A program made the translations under genes and the position numbers. A stretch of DNA of 64,000 bases. Source: Nemophila menziesii. Lineage: Eukaryota > Streptophyta > Magnoliopsida > Boraginales > Hydrophyllaceae. The stretch spans positions 21,771,499 to 21,835,498 of the forward strand of contig JARWIR010000016.1 in assembly GCA_029959085.1 (NCBI GenBank), read 5' to 3'. Below the pieces are notes generated by a model. That model ran no database searches. It worked only from the letters and a program-made list of their open reading frames with translations, and was not told where the DNA came from. Numbering within the stretch: the first letter of the stretch is position 1; each line of letters begins with the position of its first letter. Shown piece after piece: positions 20,766 through 32,929 of this stretch.

Positions 20766-21327
20766 AGGGCAATGGTTATGGTTTAAAACCAAAACTGATG
20801 AAATCTGAATCGATTAAAAACCGATTATGCAACCATAGATAAAACCGTTAGGTTATGGTTTTGAAAAGTGTAACCGATGGTTAAATCCATTAGGTTATGG
20901 TTTTAGACAAAAATAAAATCGAATAACCGAAAATCCGTTTATCATCATCTATTTTGTATATTTTATAATAACATATAAAAAAAAGTATTTTCATATCTCA
21001 AAACTAAAATTTAAATATTAAAATTGACAAGAAAATAACAAATATATTATTTGATTAAGGATCAACATAATATATTATATATTTTGAAGATTTTTTTTTG
21101 TATTTGTGATATTATTTTAAAAATTTCAATATATTTATAGAGATATAGTTTGGTTATGGTTAAATCCGAAAAATCGTTTAGAAAACCGAATCCAAATTAT
21201 TTGGTTATGGTTTTAAAAAGTAAGTCTGGTGGTTAAATCTATTAGTTATTGATTTTTGATATATTAAATTGTTATAGACATGGTTTTAAATTTTTCTGCA
21301 AAAATTTAATCCATTGTCATTTCTAGG
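20766..21327. repeat. MITE-like repeat with GGTTATGGTTTT words
   Basis: GGTTATGGTTT and AACCGATTAAA-type words occur in both orientations. The ends are weakly complementary (GGCAATGG at the left, CCATTGTC at the right). This is the look of a decayed hAT-type MITE, but no target duplication was found. Confidence 0.4.
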
Positions 21328-21429
21328 TAAAATGTTAAGTGAAAAATGAATTTAGGAGGAAACACTCACAAAAATTACATTTCGAACAAAATAAAAAGGA
21401 CAAAACTAACCGAATAAACATACGTGAAT

Positions 21430-22605
21430 TGTTTTGCAGTATGAACAAAATGTAGAGAGAGAAAGCTCTGGTTCTCTCTTCTCTCTCTATTTCTTCTTTC
21501 ATCTTTTTGCAATCTTTACCTTCTTTCTCAAATCTTTTGATCTTAGGCACTCTCTTTGGACGAAACACACATCGATGATTCTATTTTGTGATTTGGCATT
21601 GAAGAAGCTGTTGACAGGTCTGATGGGATTTTTCTTTCTTCTCGGGGTTGACTGGTGGCGGAAGGAAGGGTGTTGGGTGGTGGTGGATTTGGGTAAACGT
21701 GTTGGGCCGAGGGATTTTGGGAGAAGGAGCGGCGACTTACTAGGACCACGAACAGAACACGTTAGGGTTAGGGTTGAGACGATGAAGACGAACCGTGGGG
21801 AGGCGATAGAGAAGGCTACTCGGACCCGCTGGAGCATCAAATGGGCTCTGCTTCGCGGGCCTAGCCCAACTGGAGGTTTATGCTTCTGTACAAAATCTCG
21901 ACTTCGTCTCACAAGGTTCAATTTGGTAAGGCTGATTTTGCAAGGGATCGATTATACATATTGCTTGTTTTATACAATTGAAGGAACTAAAACCTTGTTC
22001 AGACCGACTTCATTACAACTTGATCATAAGAACTGGTTTTTATCTCAAATTAAAACATGTAAGAGATTTTTTACTTTGGTTAGATTGTAGTATACTTCAA
22101 AAGTTTGGATGATTTTGGAAAAATTTCAAATAGAAAGAGGTAAGGTCGCTCTTAGTGTGATCAGATTATAGTATACTTCAGAACTTTGGATGAATTTGGA
22201 ATCTAGGAGATTCATCTTTGGTGGCTGGAATCAGTTGAAGAAACACCCTCTACATAATCGTTTCTCCGGGATAACCCATATTCTGGGTATTTGGGGGTAA
22301 TTGCGGTGTTTTACACTGCTGCAGGTCACGGTTGCGGAGTTAACCGTGATTAGGTACCTCCCGTTGTGGTTGGGATCTTGTATCTCCGTCTGGTGTTCGA
22401 GTGTTTGGTTTTTTTTCAACGGGGGAACGACTAAACTGGAGGGTCTATCAGGTTACTGGCTTTATGACATTAAAGATATTTTCGTTCTACAGACTGCTGC
22501 TAGAAGATCGTTGATGTGTGTTGTCTTTATTTTGTATTATGTAGATAGTGTGATGTACTCTGTTTTTGAATGAATAAAATGTTACGCTTTGAAAAAAAAA
22601 AAAAA
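21430..22605 (+). mobile_element. Non-LTR retroposon or retrocopy with poly(A) and target duplication
   Basis: The block ends AATAAAATGTTACGCTTTG and 13 or more A. It is flanked by CATACGTGAAT (21419-21429) and CATACGTAAAT (22607-22617), an 11-bp duplication with one mismatch. It begins with CT-rich leader-like sequence (about 21465-21520). A 218-codon open stretch (21434-22090) has no recognisable domain. It could be an internally deleted LINE (5' and 3' UTR joined) or a retrocopy of a cellular transcript; I cannot tell which. Confidence 0.65.
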
Positions 22606-22614
22606 GCATACGTA

Positions 22615-22956
22615 AATCTATTATAATGAGATTTAATACATAATATACACATGCATTTCACGTTTCAATGACTTATTCTTTTCTATAAAATTATTTGTAT
22701 CTTTTTCACGAAATTAATATAAAAATTCTCAGGTTGAGTAAAAATAAAAATAAGAAACTGAATTCTTTTCCCCCTAAACTCTCTAATCTATTATAATGAG
22801 ATTCAATGCAGAATACAGATACATGCATTTCACGTTTTAATGACTTATTTTTTTCTGTAAAACTACATGTATTTTTTCACAAAATTAATATAAAAATATC
22901 TCACCACTTTGATATAAAATAAAATAAGAAACTGATTCTTCTCCCCCTAATCAATC
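22615..22956. repeat. Two-copy 171-bp tandem duplication
   Basis: The unit AATCTATTATAATGAGATT...CACGTTTTAATGACTTATT...CCCCCTAA starts at 22615 and again at 22786, with about 10% differences by eye. It may hold part of the promoter of the gene at 23454, but this is not shown. Beyond it, 22957-23360 has no feature other than the TATA box. Confidence 0.85.
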
Positions 22957-23360
22957 TTTCTTCCTTCCCTGTTTTTCACTCTTTTGCCCTTTCTAGATTT
23001 TTGTGAAAAAAGTCCTTGTACACGGTTTTGCAAATCAATTCCAAGGCAAATGGTAGTAAAATATACTTTCCCTTTTTCTTAAATCGAAACAGTGGCCTTA
23101 GTGGGCGTTTTTTTGTGTCTAAAACAGTGGGCTGGACCCACACGCGTAAACCTTAAATAATTTCATTTTCCAACAAATTAAATAATGTAGATCTGTGCAT
23201 TACTTAAAACAATCTCTTTTTCTACAAACGGCTATTAACCCCTTAAAATTAATCTTACTGCTTTTTGCATGTAACGTAACCCTCTCAACTACTTTGAATT
23301 TAATATTTCTAATCATTTAACACAATTAGCAAAATATTTAATTGTCGCAGTTTCTCTTAC

Positions 23361-23369
23361 CTATAAATA
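23361..23369 (+). promoter_or_regulatory. TATA box of the DUF7722-type gene
   Basis: CTATAAATA lies 93 bp upstream of ATG 23454, leaving room for a 5' UTR of about 60 bp. Confidence 0.6.
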
Positions 23370-23453
23370 TAGCTGTCATGTCACAACTATTGCTCATCAA
23401 ATATAAGCAGAATTAAGTCCGGTCCGGCTTTGGAGAAGTCCACACAATCGGTT

Positions 23454-23762
23454 ATGGCTCTGAAATGGATGGTTAACTCTGCAATTACGATCGTTAATGG
23501 AAGCTCAGGCGATGATGCAATCAAACTATGCAGCCAAAACATCACATGTACACAACAAATGCTTAGCATAAACAAATCTGTTTCAACAACTGGGTTCCAA
23601 ATGCCACTTCATTATCCTCGTTTCAAGAAACAAGATTATGAGAGGATGGAAGAATGGAAGGTTGATATGCTTCTGAAAGCATATGGGCTTAACTTTAATG
23701 GTACGCTCGATGAGAAGAGGAAGTTCGCCATCGGAGCATTTGTGTGGCCGGATCAACTTTGA
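23454..23762 (+). CDS. Small DUF7722-type protein, intronless
   Basis: The protein has 102 residues. The N-terminal 45 are variable. Residues 48-99 (FQMPLHYPRFKKQDYERMEEW, then LLKAYGL, then DEKRKFAIGAFVWP) fit the plant DUF7722 signature: an LHYPR-x-x-x-x-DY-x-x-M-x-EWK start and an RKFA-x-GAF-x-W end. No signal peptide or membrane segment is present. The first true ATG is 23454; a TTG 24 bases earlier keeps frame but is unlikely to start translation. A TATA box lies upstream. The family occurs as short soluble plant proteins without an assigned role. Confidence 0.8.
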   Translation: MALKWMVNSAITIVNGSSGDDAIKLCSQNITCTQQMLSINKSVSTTGFQMPLHYPRFKKQDYERMEEWKVDMLLKAYGLNFNGTLDEKRKFAIGAFVWPDQL

Positions 23763-24208
23763 TGAGATGCGATTGGAAAAAGAGTAATGCTTGATCTCAA
23801 CCCTGTTATGATTTAGTTTCTCTTATATGGAAAAAACTCTTATCGTATATGTATGATAAATGTAAAACTAATCAAGAAGCACCGTAAGTTTAATACTCAC
23901 CGTTGATGATATATAAAGATTCTCTAAGAAGATATTGTAATAGTTAGCAAGTTAGCGTCTCTATAATCATCATTTCTAACTCAGTAGCCCGAGGTTATAT
24001 CTGTAATTGAGTTTGATCACCAAGAGAACTGTGATTTGTATGGATTTATAAGATATATTTTATGTTTTATCAAATTCGATCTCTATTATAAAATGAAAAG
24101 AAGGAAATGATAAATGTCACCATGTGTTGTAGCCTAAGTGCAATATATTTTTATTACAACAAATTTCTCTGGTTTTGAGGAAGGATGTTAAAACTCAAAA
24201 GTATGGAT
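23763..24208. other. 3' flank of the DUF7722-type gene
   Basis: A/T-rich sequence without a recognisable gene or repeat; it probably includes the 3' UTR. Confidence 0.5.
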
Positions 24209-24216
24209 CTTATGAG

Positions 24217-24421
24217 TAGGGTTGAGCAGAATAGTGGTAAATGGTAAACCGACCCGTTAGGGTAATAAAAACCGACCTAAAACAGGGTAAAAATTACCCT
24301 AGCCCATTTTATAACATACCTTACCTTTCAATTTTGGGCATGTTAATTTTTTTACCACGGGTTTACCTTCTATACATTACCACACGGGTTGGACCCGTCC
24401 AACCCGTATACTGTTCATTTA

Positions 24422-24453
<32 letters not shown>

Positions 24454-24805
24454 ATGGTCAAGACCTGGCTATTTGACACATTTGGCTACTTCGTTCACCG
24501 AAATCTTATCCTCGTCTCTTCTTTGAATTTTACCTAATATGTACTTTATTTTGAAGAACAAAAATTCTTTTAATTGAATAGTAGCATTTAAACTTTATTT
24601 GGTTTTATGTTTTTTATTGTGATTAAATTATGAATTTTACCAAGGGTAAAACCCGGGTAACCCGTTAGTTAACTCGTCTTAACCCGTGGTAATTTTTATT
24701 TTACCATTAACACGGGTTTACCCTCCAACATTTACCACTTTCCAATATTACCCTACCCTTACCCTAGACCCCAACCCGGGTAAACCCGACCCGTGCTCAC
24801 CCCTA
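24217..24805. mobile_element. hAT MITE with 8-bp target duplication
   Basis: It is flanked by CTTATGAG (24209-24216 and 24806-24813). The ends are inverted: TAGGGTTGAGCA at the left and TGCTCACCCCTA at the right. Subterminal regions carry many ACCCGGGTAA, ACCCGTTAG and GGTAAAAATTACC words in both orientations. A (TA)n(TG)n microsatellite lies at 24422-24453. There is no coding capacity. Confidence 0.9.
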
Positions 24806-24954
24806 CTTATGAGCATAAGTCTTAACCTTTGACTTATTGACCAGAATAGTCAAGGGGCGGATGGGGATGAGGTGCCTGCCCCAGCCCGGGACAAAATACA
24901 ACCTTAAAAAGATATAAAAAATAGAGTTTCATCTCTTGAACATACTTATCAAAC

Positions 24955-25135
24955 TACCCTTCCAGTTTTTACCTAGAAGGATGAATAGTCGTGCAGATCG
25001 TCTTGCGAAAAGCACTAGACACAGAGCTAATTCCATGGGTGACAATACCACGGAAATATCAGAGATGTTCAAGAGAATGGAAGTAGGTTAATTTATAATT
25101 GGGAGTTTAGCAAATCTTGTCCAAAAAAAAAAGAA
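24955..25135 (+). pseudogene. LINE 3' end relic (RNase H tail)
   Basis: A short frame reads MNSRADRLAKSTRHRANSM, the C-terminal RNase H tail of plant L1 elements. It resembles the VDRLAKK part of the relic at 9735-10965. An A-rich tract (about 25123-25138) follows, consistent with a LINE 3' end. Confidence 0.6.
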
Positions 25136-26009
25136 AAAACTACCCTTCCCTCAAACATATGTTTCTTTCCCAAAGTCCTCTCCAAACTAAAACTTAGCCT
25201 AAAAAAGCAGTAAAATGTCTCCAACTTTACTGATTTTTCTAATATTTACCTCCCACAAATAAATCTTTGATCGGACCCAAGTATAGTAACAAAATAATAC
25301 ATAATATTTTTTCTAGATTTTTTTGTTACATAGGAGTCACTTTTAGACTCGGTGTCATTGACACGGTTGAAACTAAACCGTCTAGATGGATAATCAAGGC
25401 TCTGACCAGTTGAACTAGCTTAAACTGGTTCGAATTTTGTTTTAGTAAAGTTTGATTTAAAAACTTTTTATTAGAAAAATTTGCAGAATAATTATTAATT
25501 GACATAATAACCTCAATTAAATATAAAATTAAAGAATTAGGTAATTAATAATATACTCCAACATAAGGTTAGTTAATATTTTGTTTAAGCATTTTGGAAT
25601 ATGAAAAATCTTAAGATTTTTGGAGACAATTTAATGCCAAGAATTAAATTGATTTGTCTCTTCGATGACCAATGACTTGAGAGTGACCGATCGAAACTTT
25701 TGCTCAAAGAATTCACACTATTTTTTTTCGATTGATACATACTCGTTACTATTCCATGTTTCACAATCTTTTATCCACATAGTAAAATTGTAGTTTTAAA
25801 ATGTTTGTCTATTTAGAATATCAAAACACTTTTTTCCATTTTTTTTCACTATTACTCTCATTAAAAAATTAAAATTTATATTTCCAATACACATTTAAAA
25901 TATAAAAACACTTTATGAAGGGTACTTTTTTTATAAGGAGTGTAATAATTATATTTCTTAATTTGTGTGAAAAATAAAGTGAACAAACATTTTGAAATGG
26001 AAAGAATAT
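25136..26009. other. A/T-rich spacer
   Basis: No gene, RNA or ordered repeat is recognisable on either strand. Confidence 0.5.
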
Positions 26010-29000
26010 TATCTATCCTATCTTATAACTATTACAAAAATTGCTAAGGAACTAATAACTATCGATGACCGAATTTTTTCGTCATTCCTTGACGTCACAC
26101 CCAATATTAACACACTTAGCCGCACAATCAACAAAACCAATGCAATCAAGTTTAACACGATAGACATGTCAATCTGGGAATTTTTTTCATCCTTTTCCAG
26201 ATCTCTTCGATGATTGGTCAAGGTCTCCAATCAATTCTTTTTTTTTAAAATTTCTTGAACAACTTTAAGATTATCTAAGTAGAAAGAACTATTCTTTAAA
26301 AAGAGATCAATAGTTGATCTCATGACATAAAACACAAGCCAAACTTCTTCTTGCACACATGAATTGACTTTTCCTCTTTTAGTGCCTAAATGAATAACAT
26401 ACCTTCCTTATTGATAACAACCGATGCAACCCCTGTAGGTTCCCATTCCTTAGTAAAAGAAGCATCATTTAACCAAACAACATCTTTATCATCATTATAC
26501 AAATCCACTTCCTCATTGACCGTATCATTTTGCTGACTTTTTCTCCCACCTTCTTTCCTTGGTGTAATAGATGCAAACATCTCCATCAAATATTTATTGG
26601 TTTTTTCATTGGTTCTTTTGATTTCCCATTTTTTAAATTCAAATCTTCATTCTATCTTAACTTTCTGGATAAACCACATTGTGCAAAAAATATATGCAAT
26701 AACATGTCTTTTGCTCTCTCCATTATTAGATATACTCTTTATAGTATCTGTGATCCATTCTTCGATATTGTCTTGAATTCTCGATCAATCTTGATTTGCA
26801 TTTTTATGATGCCCAGACAACACAACTAAATGAACATTTTAGCAAAAGGTGCTCAATTGTCTCATCCTCAATCTCACACCATTCACAGGTCGCTTCTACC
26901 ATACACTTTCTCTTTTAACGTTTATTTATTGTCGAAATAGCCCAATTGATCACTTTCCACAAATAATTTGTTTTTTTGGAATATTCGAGTTCCATGCTTC
27001 ACCATTATCAAGTTTCCCTACTTTGTAACATTGTCCAGTTTTATTATCTTCTTCAGAGACCAAAGTAGGGTATCCAAGTTTAGTCGAAAAATTATCGTCT
27101 TTCGTGTGTGACCAAATGATATAGTCTTCTTTATCCAGATGTAACACGAGTATTAGAATAATATCATTAACAAAATTCTCAGGGCACACTTGCTTCACAG
27201 TGTGCATATCCCACCCCGTCATATCTTCAACAAATAGTTGTATGACCACCTGGACTCCACAATCCTTGGTTTTGGAATTGTTATATTTTTTCTAACCTAT
27301 TTATAGTCCTATATTTTGGTCGTCATTTCATTGTCAATCTGCCAAACGCATTCTGTCTTTAACATTTCAAGGCCTTTAAATAAACCTGGCCAACTCTAAG
27401 ATCTTTTTGTTTTAGTTTTGCTTCCTAAATGAAGAGTTGGGATGATATATATCTTTGATGACTTTTGCTACCAATGAATTGGGATTCTTAACCAATCTCC
27501 ATGTCCGATTCACTAAGAGTGACAGATTCATTTTTAGAAAATTCCTAAACCCAATGCCTCCAACAGCTTTAAACCTAGCTATTTTTTTTCACGCAAACCG
27601 ATGAATACGTTTTTATGTGAAGCATTCCACCAAAAATTAGCAACAAGACTAGCCATTTTTTTACACAGACTCTTGGGAAATTCAAATATTGACATGGCAT
27701 AATTCAAAATTGCTTGAAGCACTACTTTAATGAGAACTTCTTTCCCTACATCCTACATAATTTTAGATATCCAACTTGCCGACATTGCAATAATCATATA
27801 CTTAATATAATTAAGGTCTTCTGTTTTAGCTCTTTTGATCGTTAAAGGAATTCCACGATTTTTTCCAAATGGTTAGATACATCCATCTCTAGAAATTTAG
27901 AAAATTCTTTTTGATTCTTCACTCGTACCTTTACTAAACATAATTGTCGATTTATTCAGGTTGACTTTTTGACTTGATGTTTCATAATATTCAGTTATCA
28001 GATTTTTGAACTCTTAGATCTCTCCTTTGTTCACGTTAATGGAAAAAGGCATCATATGCAAACAAAAGATGAGTCAGTTTAAGGCAGCTTCTCGCCATTG
28101 AATTCCCTTTAATTGACCATTCTCTGCATTTAGAGTTAATCAGGCTGATAAGTCATTCCGTTTGAGAAAAGAAGTGGGGATAAAGGATAGACTTATCTAA
28201 TTCCTTGACTAGGGTGAATTCTTAAGCCTTTCACCATTGACCTTTATTTGGAAGGAACCATAGAAATACAATTAAGTATCCAATCTCTCCATTTTTTACA
28301 AAAACCCAACTTTTCCATGATCAACATAAGGAATTCCCAGTCTACCTTATTATAAGCCTTCTCCATGTGAAGCTTAATGGTTGTGTAGCTCTTCTTTGTT
28401 TTTCTTTTAGTGTTAAGAAAAAATGTCATTTCGTGTGAGATTAAGATGTTATCCTGGATGCTTCTGCCTTTAATAAATCTAGATTGCGTAGGCGATATGA
28501 TCTCATCTATGAACGGTTGAAGCCTAAGTGCCATAATTTTTGCCATTAGTTTATAACTGAAATTGATGGACAAAATAGGTTTGTAATCTCAAATAGTTTC
28601 CTGAACATTCCCTTTTGGAATTAACGTGATCAACGTGTCATTAATCCTTTCCAGAGGTGTTTTATCACGAAGAAGTCTTTAACAAACTTGAAAATATCTT
28701 CTTTGATGATATTCCAATATTCTTGGTAAAAGTTACACAGAAGCCCGTTCAGTTTCCAGTGCCTTTGAACCTGACATACTAAAAACCATTATCTTTACGT
28801 TTTCCATGTCTAGACATCTAGTCATCATCGTGTTCATCTCATCTGAAATCTTGTGTGGCATAAAATTATCAACTCCCTCCATGTTACTATTATTATTTCC
28901 CGAGAAAAGCTTACCATAATATTTAAGGTTCAATTTCTTTACTTCCGATAAATCTTTAATCCACTTACCATCATCATTCTTACATATATACAGTTGAGAT

Positions 29001-29215
29001 TTCTTTTGATTAAGGTAGATGCGTGAAAGAAGACATTATTTTTGTCTCATTTTTAACCCATAGATTCCTTGCTCCATCTACCCAAAAAGATTCTTCCTTG
29101 TTCCAGAGGTCTTCCAAGTTTTCACGAATCAGATATTCCTTGTCCTTGTTTTCTTCACTAGACATATTTCTCCAATGTTTTTTTTAAGTAAATTCATGTC
29201 TCTTCCGAAAAAGAT
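26010..29215 (-). pseudogene. L1-like LINE ORF2 (RT, zf-RVT, RNase H), degenerate
   Basis: On the minus strand the order is typical of plant L1. A linker lies at about 29200-28750 (ENLEDLWNKEESFW, KWIKDLSEVKKLNLKYYGKLF). The RT core lies at about 28600-28240 (FSYKLMAKIMALRLQPFID, then SRFIKGRSIQDN), with the start of the catalytic region in LHMEKAYNKVDWEFL. A zinc-region piece lies at about 27250-26950 and an RNase H-like end at about 26590-26010. The endonuclease is missing, so the copy is 5'-truncated. Stops and frameshifts occur throughout. Confidence 0.8.
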
Positions 29216-29388
29216 GACATGTATTAATAAAACAATACAGTAAAGTGAAGGACATTTAATATAATTGAAATAAACGTTATTAAAGTTTAACAAAATAACC
29301 AATCGAACCAATGATAATTTAAAGTTCAAAATACTAGAAATATAAATGAAGCAAATAAAATAAAACAAAACAAAATTGACTAATGAAA

Positions 29389-30381
29389 TCACCAATCTCG
29401 ATGAACAGATCCATCACCAATCAGGTGGGAGATATCTCCACTTGAATCCTCAAAAAAATCAGAGCAATCAATACCTGTGATGTCTAGTGGAGGTGAACTG
29501 GGATGTTCAACATTATTTGTTTTTGCATTTTGTTGTTTTAGTGAGGCTTGATAAAGAGAAACGAGATATTTAGGCGTATGACACTTATGATCCCAATGAT
29601 TATTCATACCACATTTTGTACAACCTCAATTTGAGTTTTTTACACGATTATTGTAAAGATCTCTTTTCCCTTGAAATTCTGGTTTTTTAACTTTAAAATT
29701 TTGATAACCGCCATTGAACCAAGGCTTATTTTGACCTTAACCACTACCACGATTATTTCCACGTCCACGACTCTGGCCATAGTAAGGAGCTGATATGGCA
29801 TTCACTCCAGGATATACTTCCAAACCAGTGGGTCGTGATTAATGATTTTGCATCAGTAGCTTGTTATTTTGTTCAGCCACAAGAAGGCAAGAAATTAGTT
29901 CATGGTATTTTTTGAAACCTTTCTCTCGATATTGTTGATGTAAACGCATATTCGAGGCGTGAAAGGTAGATACTATTTTCTTTAACATTTCTTCGTCAGA
30001 AATCTTATGACCACATAAGTTCAATTGGGAACTAATTTTGAATACTGCAAAATTATACTCACTTACCGATTTGAAATCTTGCAATCGAAGGTGAAACTAG
30101 TTATAACGAGCTTTAAGAAGTATCACTATTTTGTGATGGTCAAATCGGTCTTTCAGGATTTGCCAAAGTTCACGCAGATATTTTACAGTTAGGTACTCAG
30201 TTTTCAAACCTTCGTGGAGATGGTGAAGAATGAAAATCATTGCCTTAACGCGATCTTAAACGGTGGTTGTATTGCCTTCCTTGATGGTATCTCCAAGATT
30301 CTTAGCATCCAAGTACTATGATAAGTAGTTATCTCCCGAAAGGTCGAGAGCGACAAATTCGAGTTTCGTGAGATCTGACAT
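29389..30381 (-). pseudogene. Copia gag-only ORF (UBN2 and zinc knuckle), broken
   Basis: Read from ATG at about 30381 on the minus strand, the frame starts MSDLTKLEFVALDLSG. It contains a UBN2 gag domain (DFKSVSEYNFAVFKISSQL, RLHQQYREKGFKKYHELIS), an RGRGNNRG-type basic stretch, and a zinc knuckle (CTKCGMNNHWDHKCH) at about 29615-29575. It ends near HLIGDGSVHRDW at 29389. Several stops interrupt it. No protease or pol follows, so this is a gag-only copia derivative, like the TR-GAG or LARD group. Its probable leader and LTR edge lie at 32930-33060, displaced by later insertions. Confidence 0.75.
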
Positions 30382-30677
30382 GCTATCATGTAATGAAAAT
30401 ATTTGTATTAGTACATGTAAAAAGACATATAAAAAATATCATAAAATAGCGAATCAATAAAAGATTTCAGTTTTATCATATATATGATATTGATTAGTTT
30501 ATCAAAGTTAACAAGGAAAAAAATAACTATCTTGTATTATAACCTCGTGGGATATTAGTCCACTAATTTGCAGAAAATTGATCTTTTTCAGTATTGGTTA
30601 TGCTATATATGAGGATATGCATAAAATATATATACAACTTGTGTATTTGTTTTAACTTATATGTTATATCATATTAA

Positions 30678-30901
30678 GTGCTCGTTTGGAAGTGCTTTTT
30701 TGGACAAAAGTGCTTCTAGCATTTCAAAAGTTTTTTTGACTTTGAAAAGCACTTTTTTGAGAAGCACCAAATAGGTGCTTCTTAGAAAAAGCACTTAAAG
30801 TAATTTTAGATTTCAAAATTATTTTTAATAATTTATTTAAATATTGAATTTTAATCTAAAAGCGCTTTTTTACTCTAAAATAAGCACTTCTAAACGGGCC
30901 C
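30678..30901. mobile_element. Tourist-like MITE (PIF/Harbinger type)
   Basis: The ends are inverted: left CTCGTTTGGAAGTGCTT, right AAGCACTTCTAAACGGGCC. The flanks are TAA at 30675-30677 and 30902-30904. Many AAGCACTT and AAGTGCTT words lie inside. A TAA duplication suits Tourist elements. An hAT origin is possible, because a 3-bp duplication can arise by chance. Confidence 0.65.
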
Positions 30902-31284
30902 TAAGGGTATAACCATATAGCTTATATTTCATATATAATATATCATTAAAATTGGTATATTTTTTTTTATTGATAAATTATATATGCATTATACTTATTT
31001 ATAATATAAGTAGAATAAATTAATAGAATTACTTACAAAAATAGAATAAATAAAATGGTAACAAAAAAACTTTGCATATATAAAAATGAAAATTCACATA
31101 AAAAGTAAAGTAAAACAAAAAATATTAAATGTAATAATAATGCTTCAAGATATATCAAACACTACTGTTTCGTAAAAGTATAGGTCATCATTCTTTTTTT
31201 TTCTTATTTTATACTTATGAACAAAAGGATTGACCAATTTTATGGTTCAGCCAAGTCAAAGAGCATGAAAAGCTTTTTTTTTTC

Positions 31285-32775
31285 GAGAAAAATACTTTAA
31301 AAGCCCAACTTTTCCACAACTTTATAAATAAAGTCCAAACCAAATAATTCTTCTAATAAAGCCACAAAGTTAGATTTGGACCACAAACATTTTACTATCC
31401 TACCCTTCACTAGTTACACAATACAGTGCAGACCCACGAGGACAAACCCACGATGACAGACCCACGACGGCCCCATAACGAACAAAACATACACATTTGT
31501 ACCCTCGAAGTCTGAACGGGCTGTACCCATGACGTTTTCTGCTTTTCTTTAGTAGGCATTTTTTTTTATTAAGTAAAACTACAAAGAGGGCTGGCCCCAT
31601 AATGACCAAAACAAAATATGGGATGTACCCATGTAGACAAACAATTTAAAACGTATAAAACATTAACAGTTAGAAATAAAAAATTGCAAAAAATATTGTA
31701 TGGTGTAATTAACATTAACTGGGCCTGGCCCAAGAACAATTTACAGTTTAATTTTTCAAAAAAACCTAAACTAGCCATATAGGGCTGTACCCATTACCCC
31801 AAAACCCTATATGGGCTGGCCCATATTACATAAAAAACCAATGGGCTAGACCCATCAGCACATTTCACCCCTTAAACGGGCTTGACCCATTTTACCCAGT
31901 TCATTAAAAAAAAAAAAAAAAACAGATCGAGATCTAGATGCCTCCCTTCGTCTTCTTCGTGATGAACGGAGCTGGTGGCGGTGCAAATATCGAGCACGGC
32001 AGCGATTAAACAGGCTTCCATCTCGGCTTCGATCTGGGCTTCGATCTGGTGGTGGTGGAGGGTTTACTGGTGGTGGTGTTTCTGTGTCAAGAGGGGTGGC
32101 GAGGGTTTACAGTTTGCTTCTTCCCAGCGGCGGTGGTACACGTGGTGGCGACAGATCTGACGAAGCAAGGTGACCATGGTGGTGAGAAGATCGACCGTTG
32201 CTGGGCTTCGATCTGGGCTTCGATCGAGCGTTGCTGGGCTTCGATCTGGTTCTGCTTCTCTTGGTCCTGTGGTGAGCACGGTGATGCTGGAGTTGTGCAG
32301 CGACGGCGTGGTCAGTGTTGCAGACCGGTGGGGGTCAGTGTTGCAGAGCGGTTGGGATGGTGATGGATGGTAATGAAGGTCAGTGGATGGTGATGGTTAG
32401 GGGAGGGGGTCTTATATGGTGAGAGGGGTGATGAAGGTGGAGGGGGTGGTGAGAGGGCGCAGGTAGGGTTAGGGATGAGAGAGATAGAGTGATGGCCATG
32501 GTGGTGGGGGCGGTGGTGGGGGGCGGTGATTTGGGTATTTTACAGAGAGGAGAGAGAGAGAAGCTGATAATGGTCTGTTGGAGAGAGAGGGATGGGTTTT
32601 GGGTCGATGCTTAATAGGAAAGGTTTTTTGGTTTTTAGCTTTTCTATGTGGAGTAATGGGTGGGAGGGTATTTTTGGGATTTTCTTCCATTAGTTAGCCA
32701 CTAACTAGGCAACTAACTAAGTGGCTCTTTTTATAAAGTGAATGGCCTTTAGGCCGTTTAAAATAAAGAGCCTTT
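31285..32775. mobile_element. Candidate Pack-MULE-like element with GC-rich interior
   Basis: The ends are loosely complementary. The left has ACTTTATAAATAAAGTCC. The right, read inward, has CTTTATTTTAAACGGCC and ACTTTATAAAAAGAGCC. The interior at 31920-32600 is far more GC-rich than anything nearby. It repeats GGGCTTCGATCTGG and is open in several frames, as in captured coding or promoter sequence. A 17-A tract at about 31906-31922 precedes it. No transposase is present. The outer flanks are runs of T, so a target duplication cannot be judged. Confidence 0.45.
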
Positions 32776-32929
32776 TTTTTTCTTTTTTTTTGTTTGACGG
32801 TTGTTATCCAACATATTTGATTGGAGTCACAATTGATTTTTGAATAAATTGTAAAAAAGAAATACGATTGATGATTAAAAAGATACTAGAAGATAAAATA
32901 TTTTAAAAAGTATTACCTAGTGATTAAAA

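Noticed and set aside
21755..21780. Telomere-like GTTAGGGTTAGGGTT
   Set aside because: Only about two units and not the plant TTTAGGG repeat; more like a telo-box in a leader.
21434..22090. 218-codon ORF in the retroposon
   Set aside because: Low-complexity start and no recognisable domain; kept only as part of the retroposon.
23430..23453. Upstream in-frame TTG start for the DUF7722-type gene
   Set aside because: TTG is an unlikely plant start; ATG 23454 is present and the conserved part lies downstream.
32049..32373. Overlapping ORFs in the GC-rich island
   Set aside because: Several frames are open on both strands because of GC-rich repeats; no protein family is visible.
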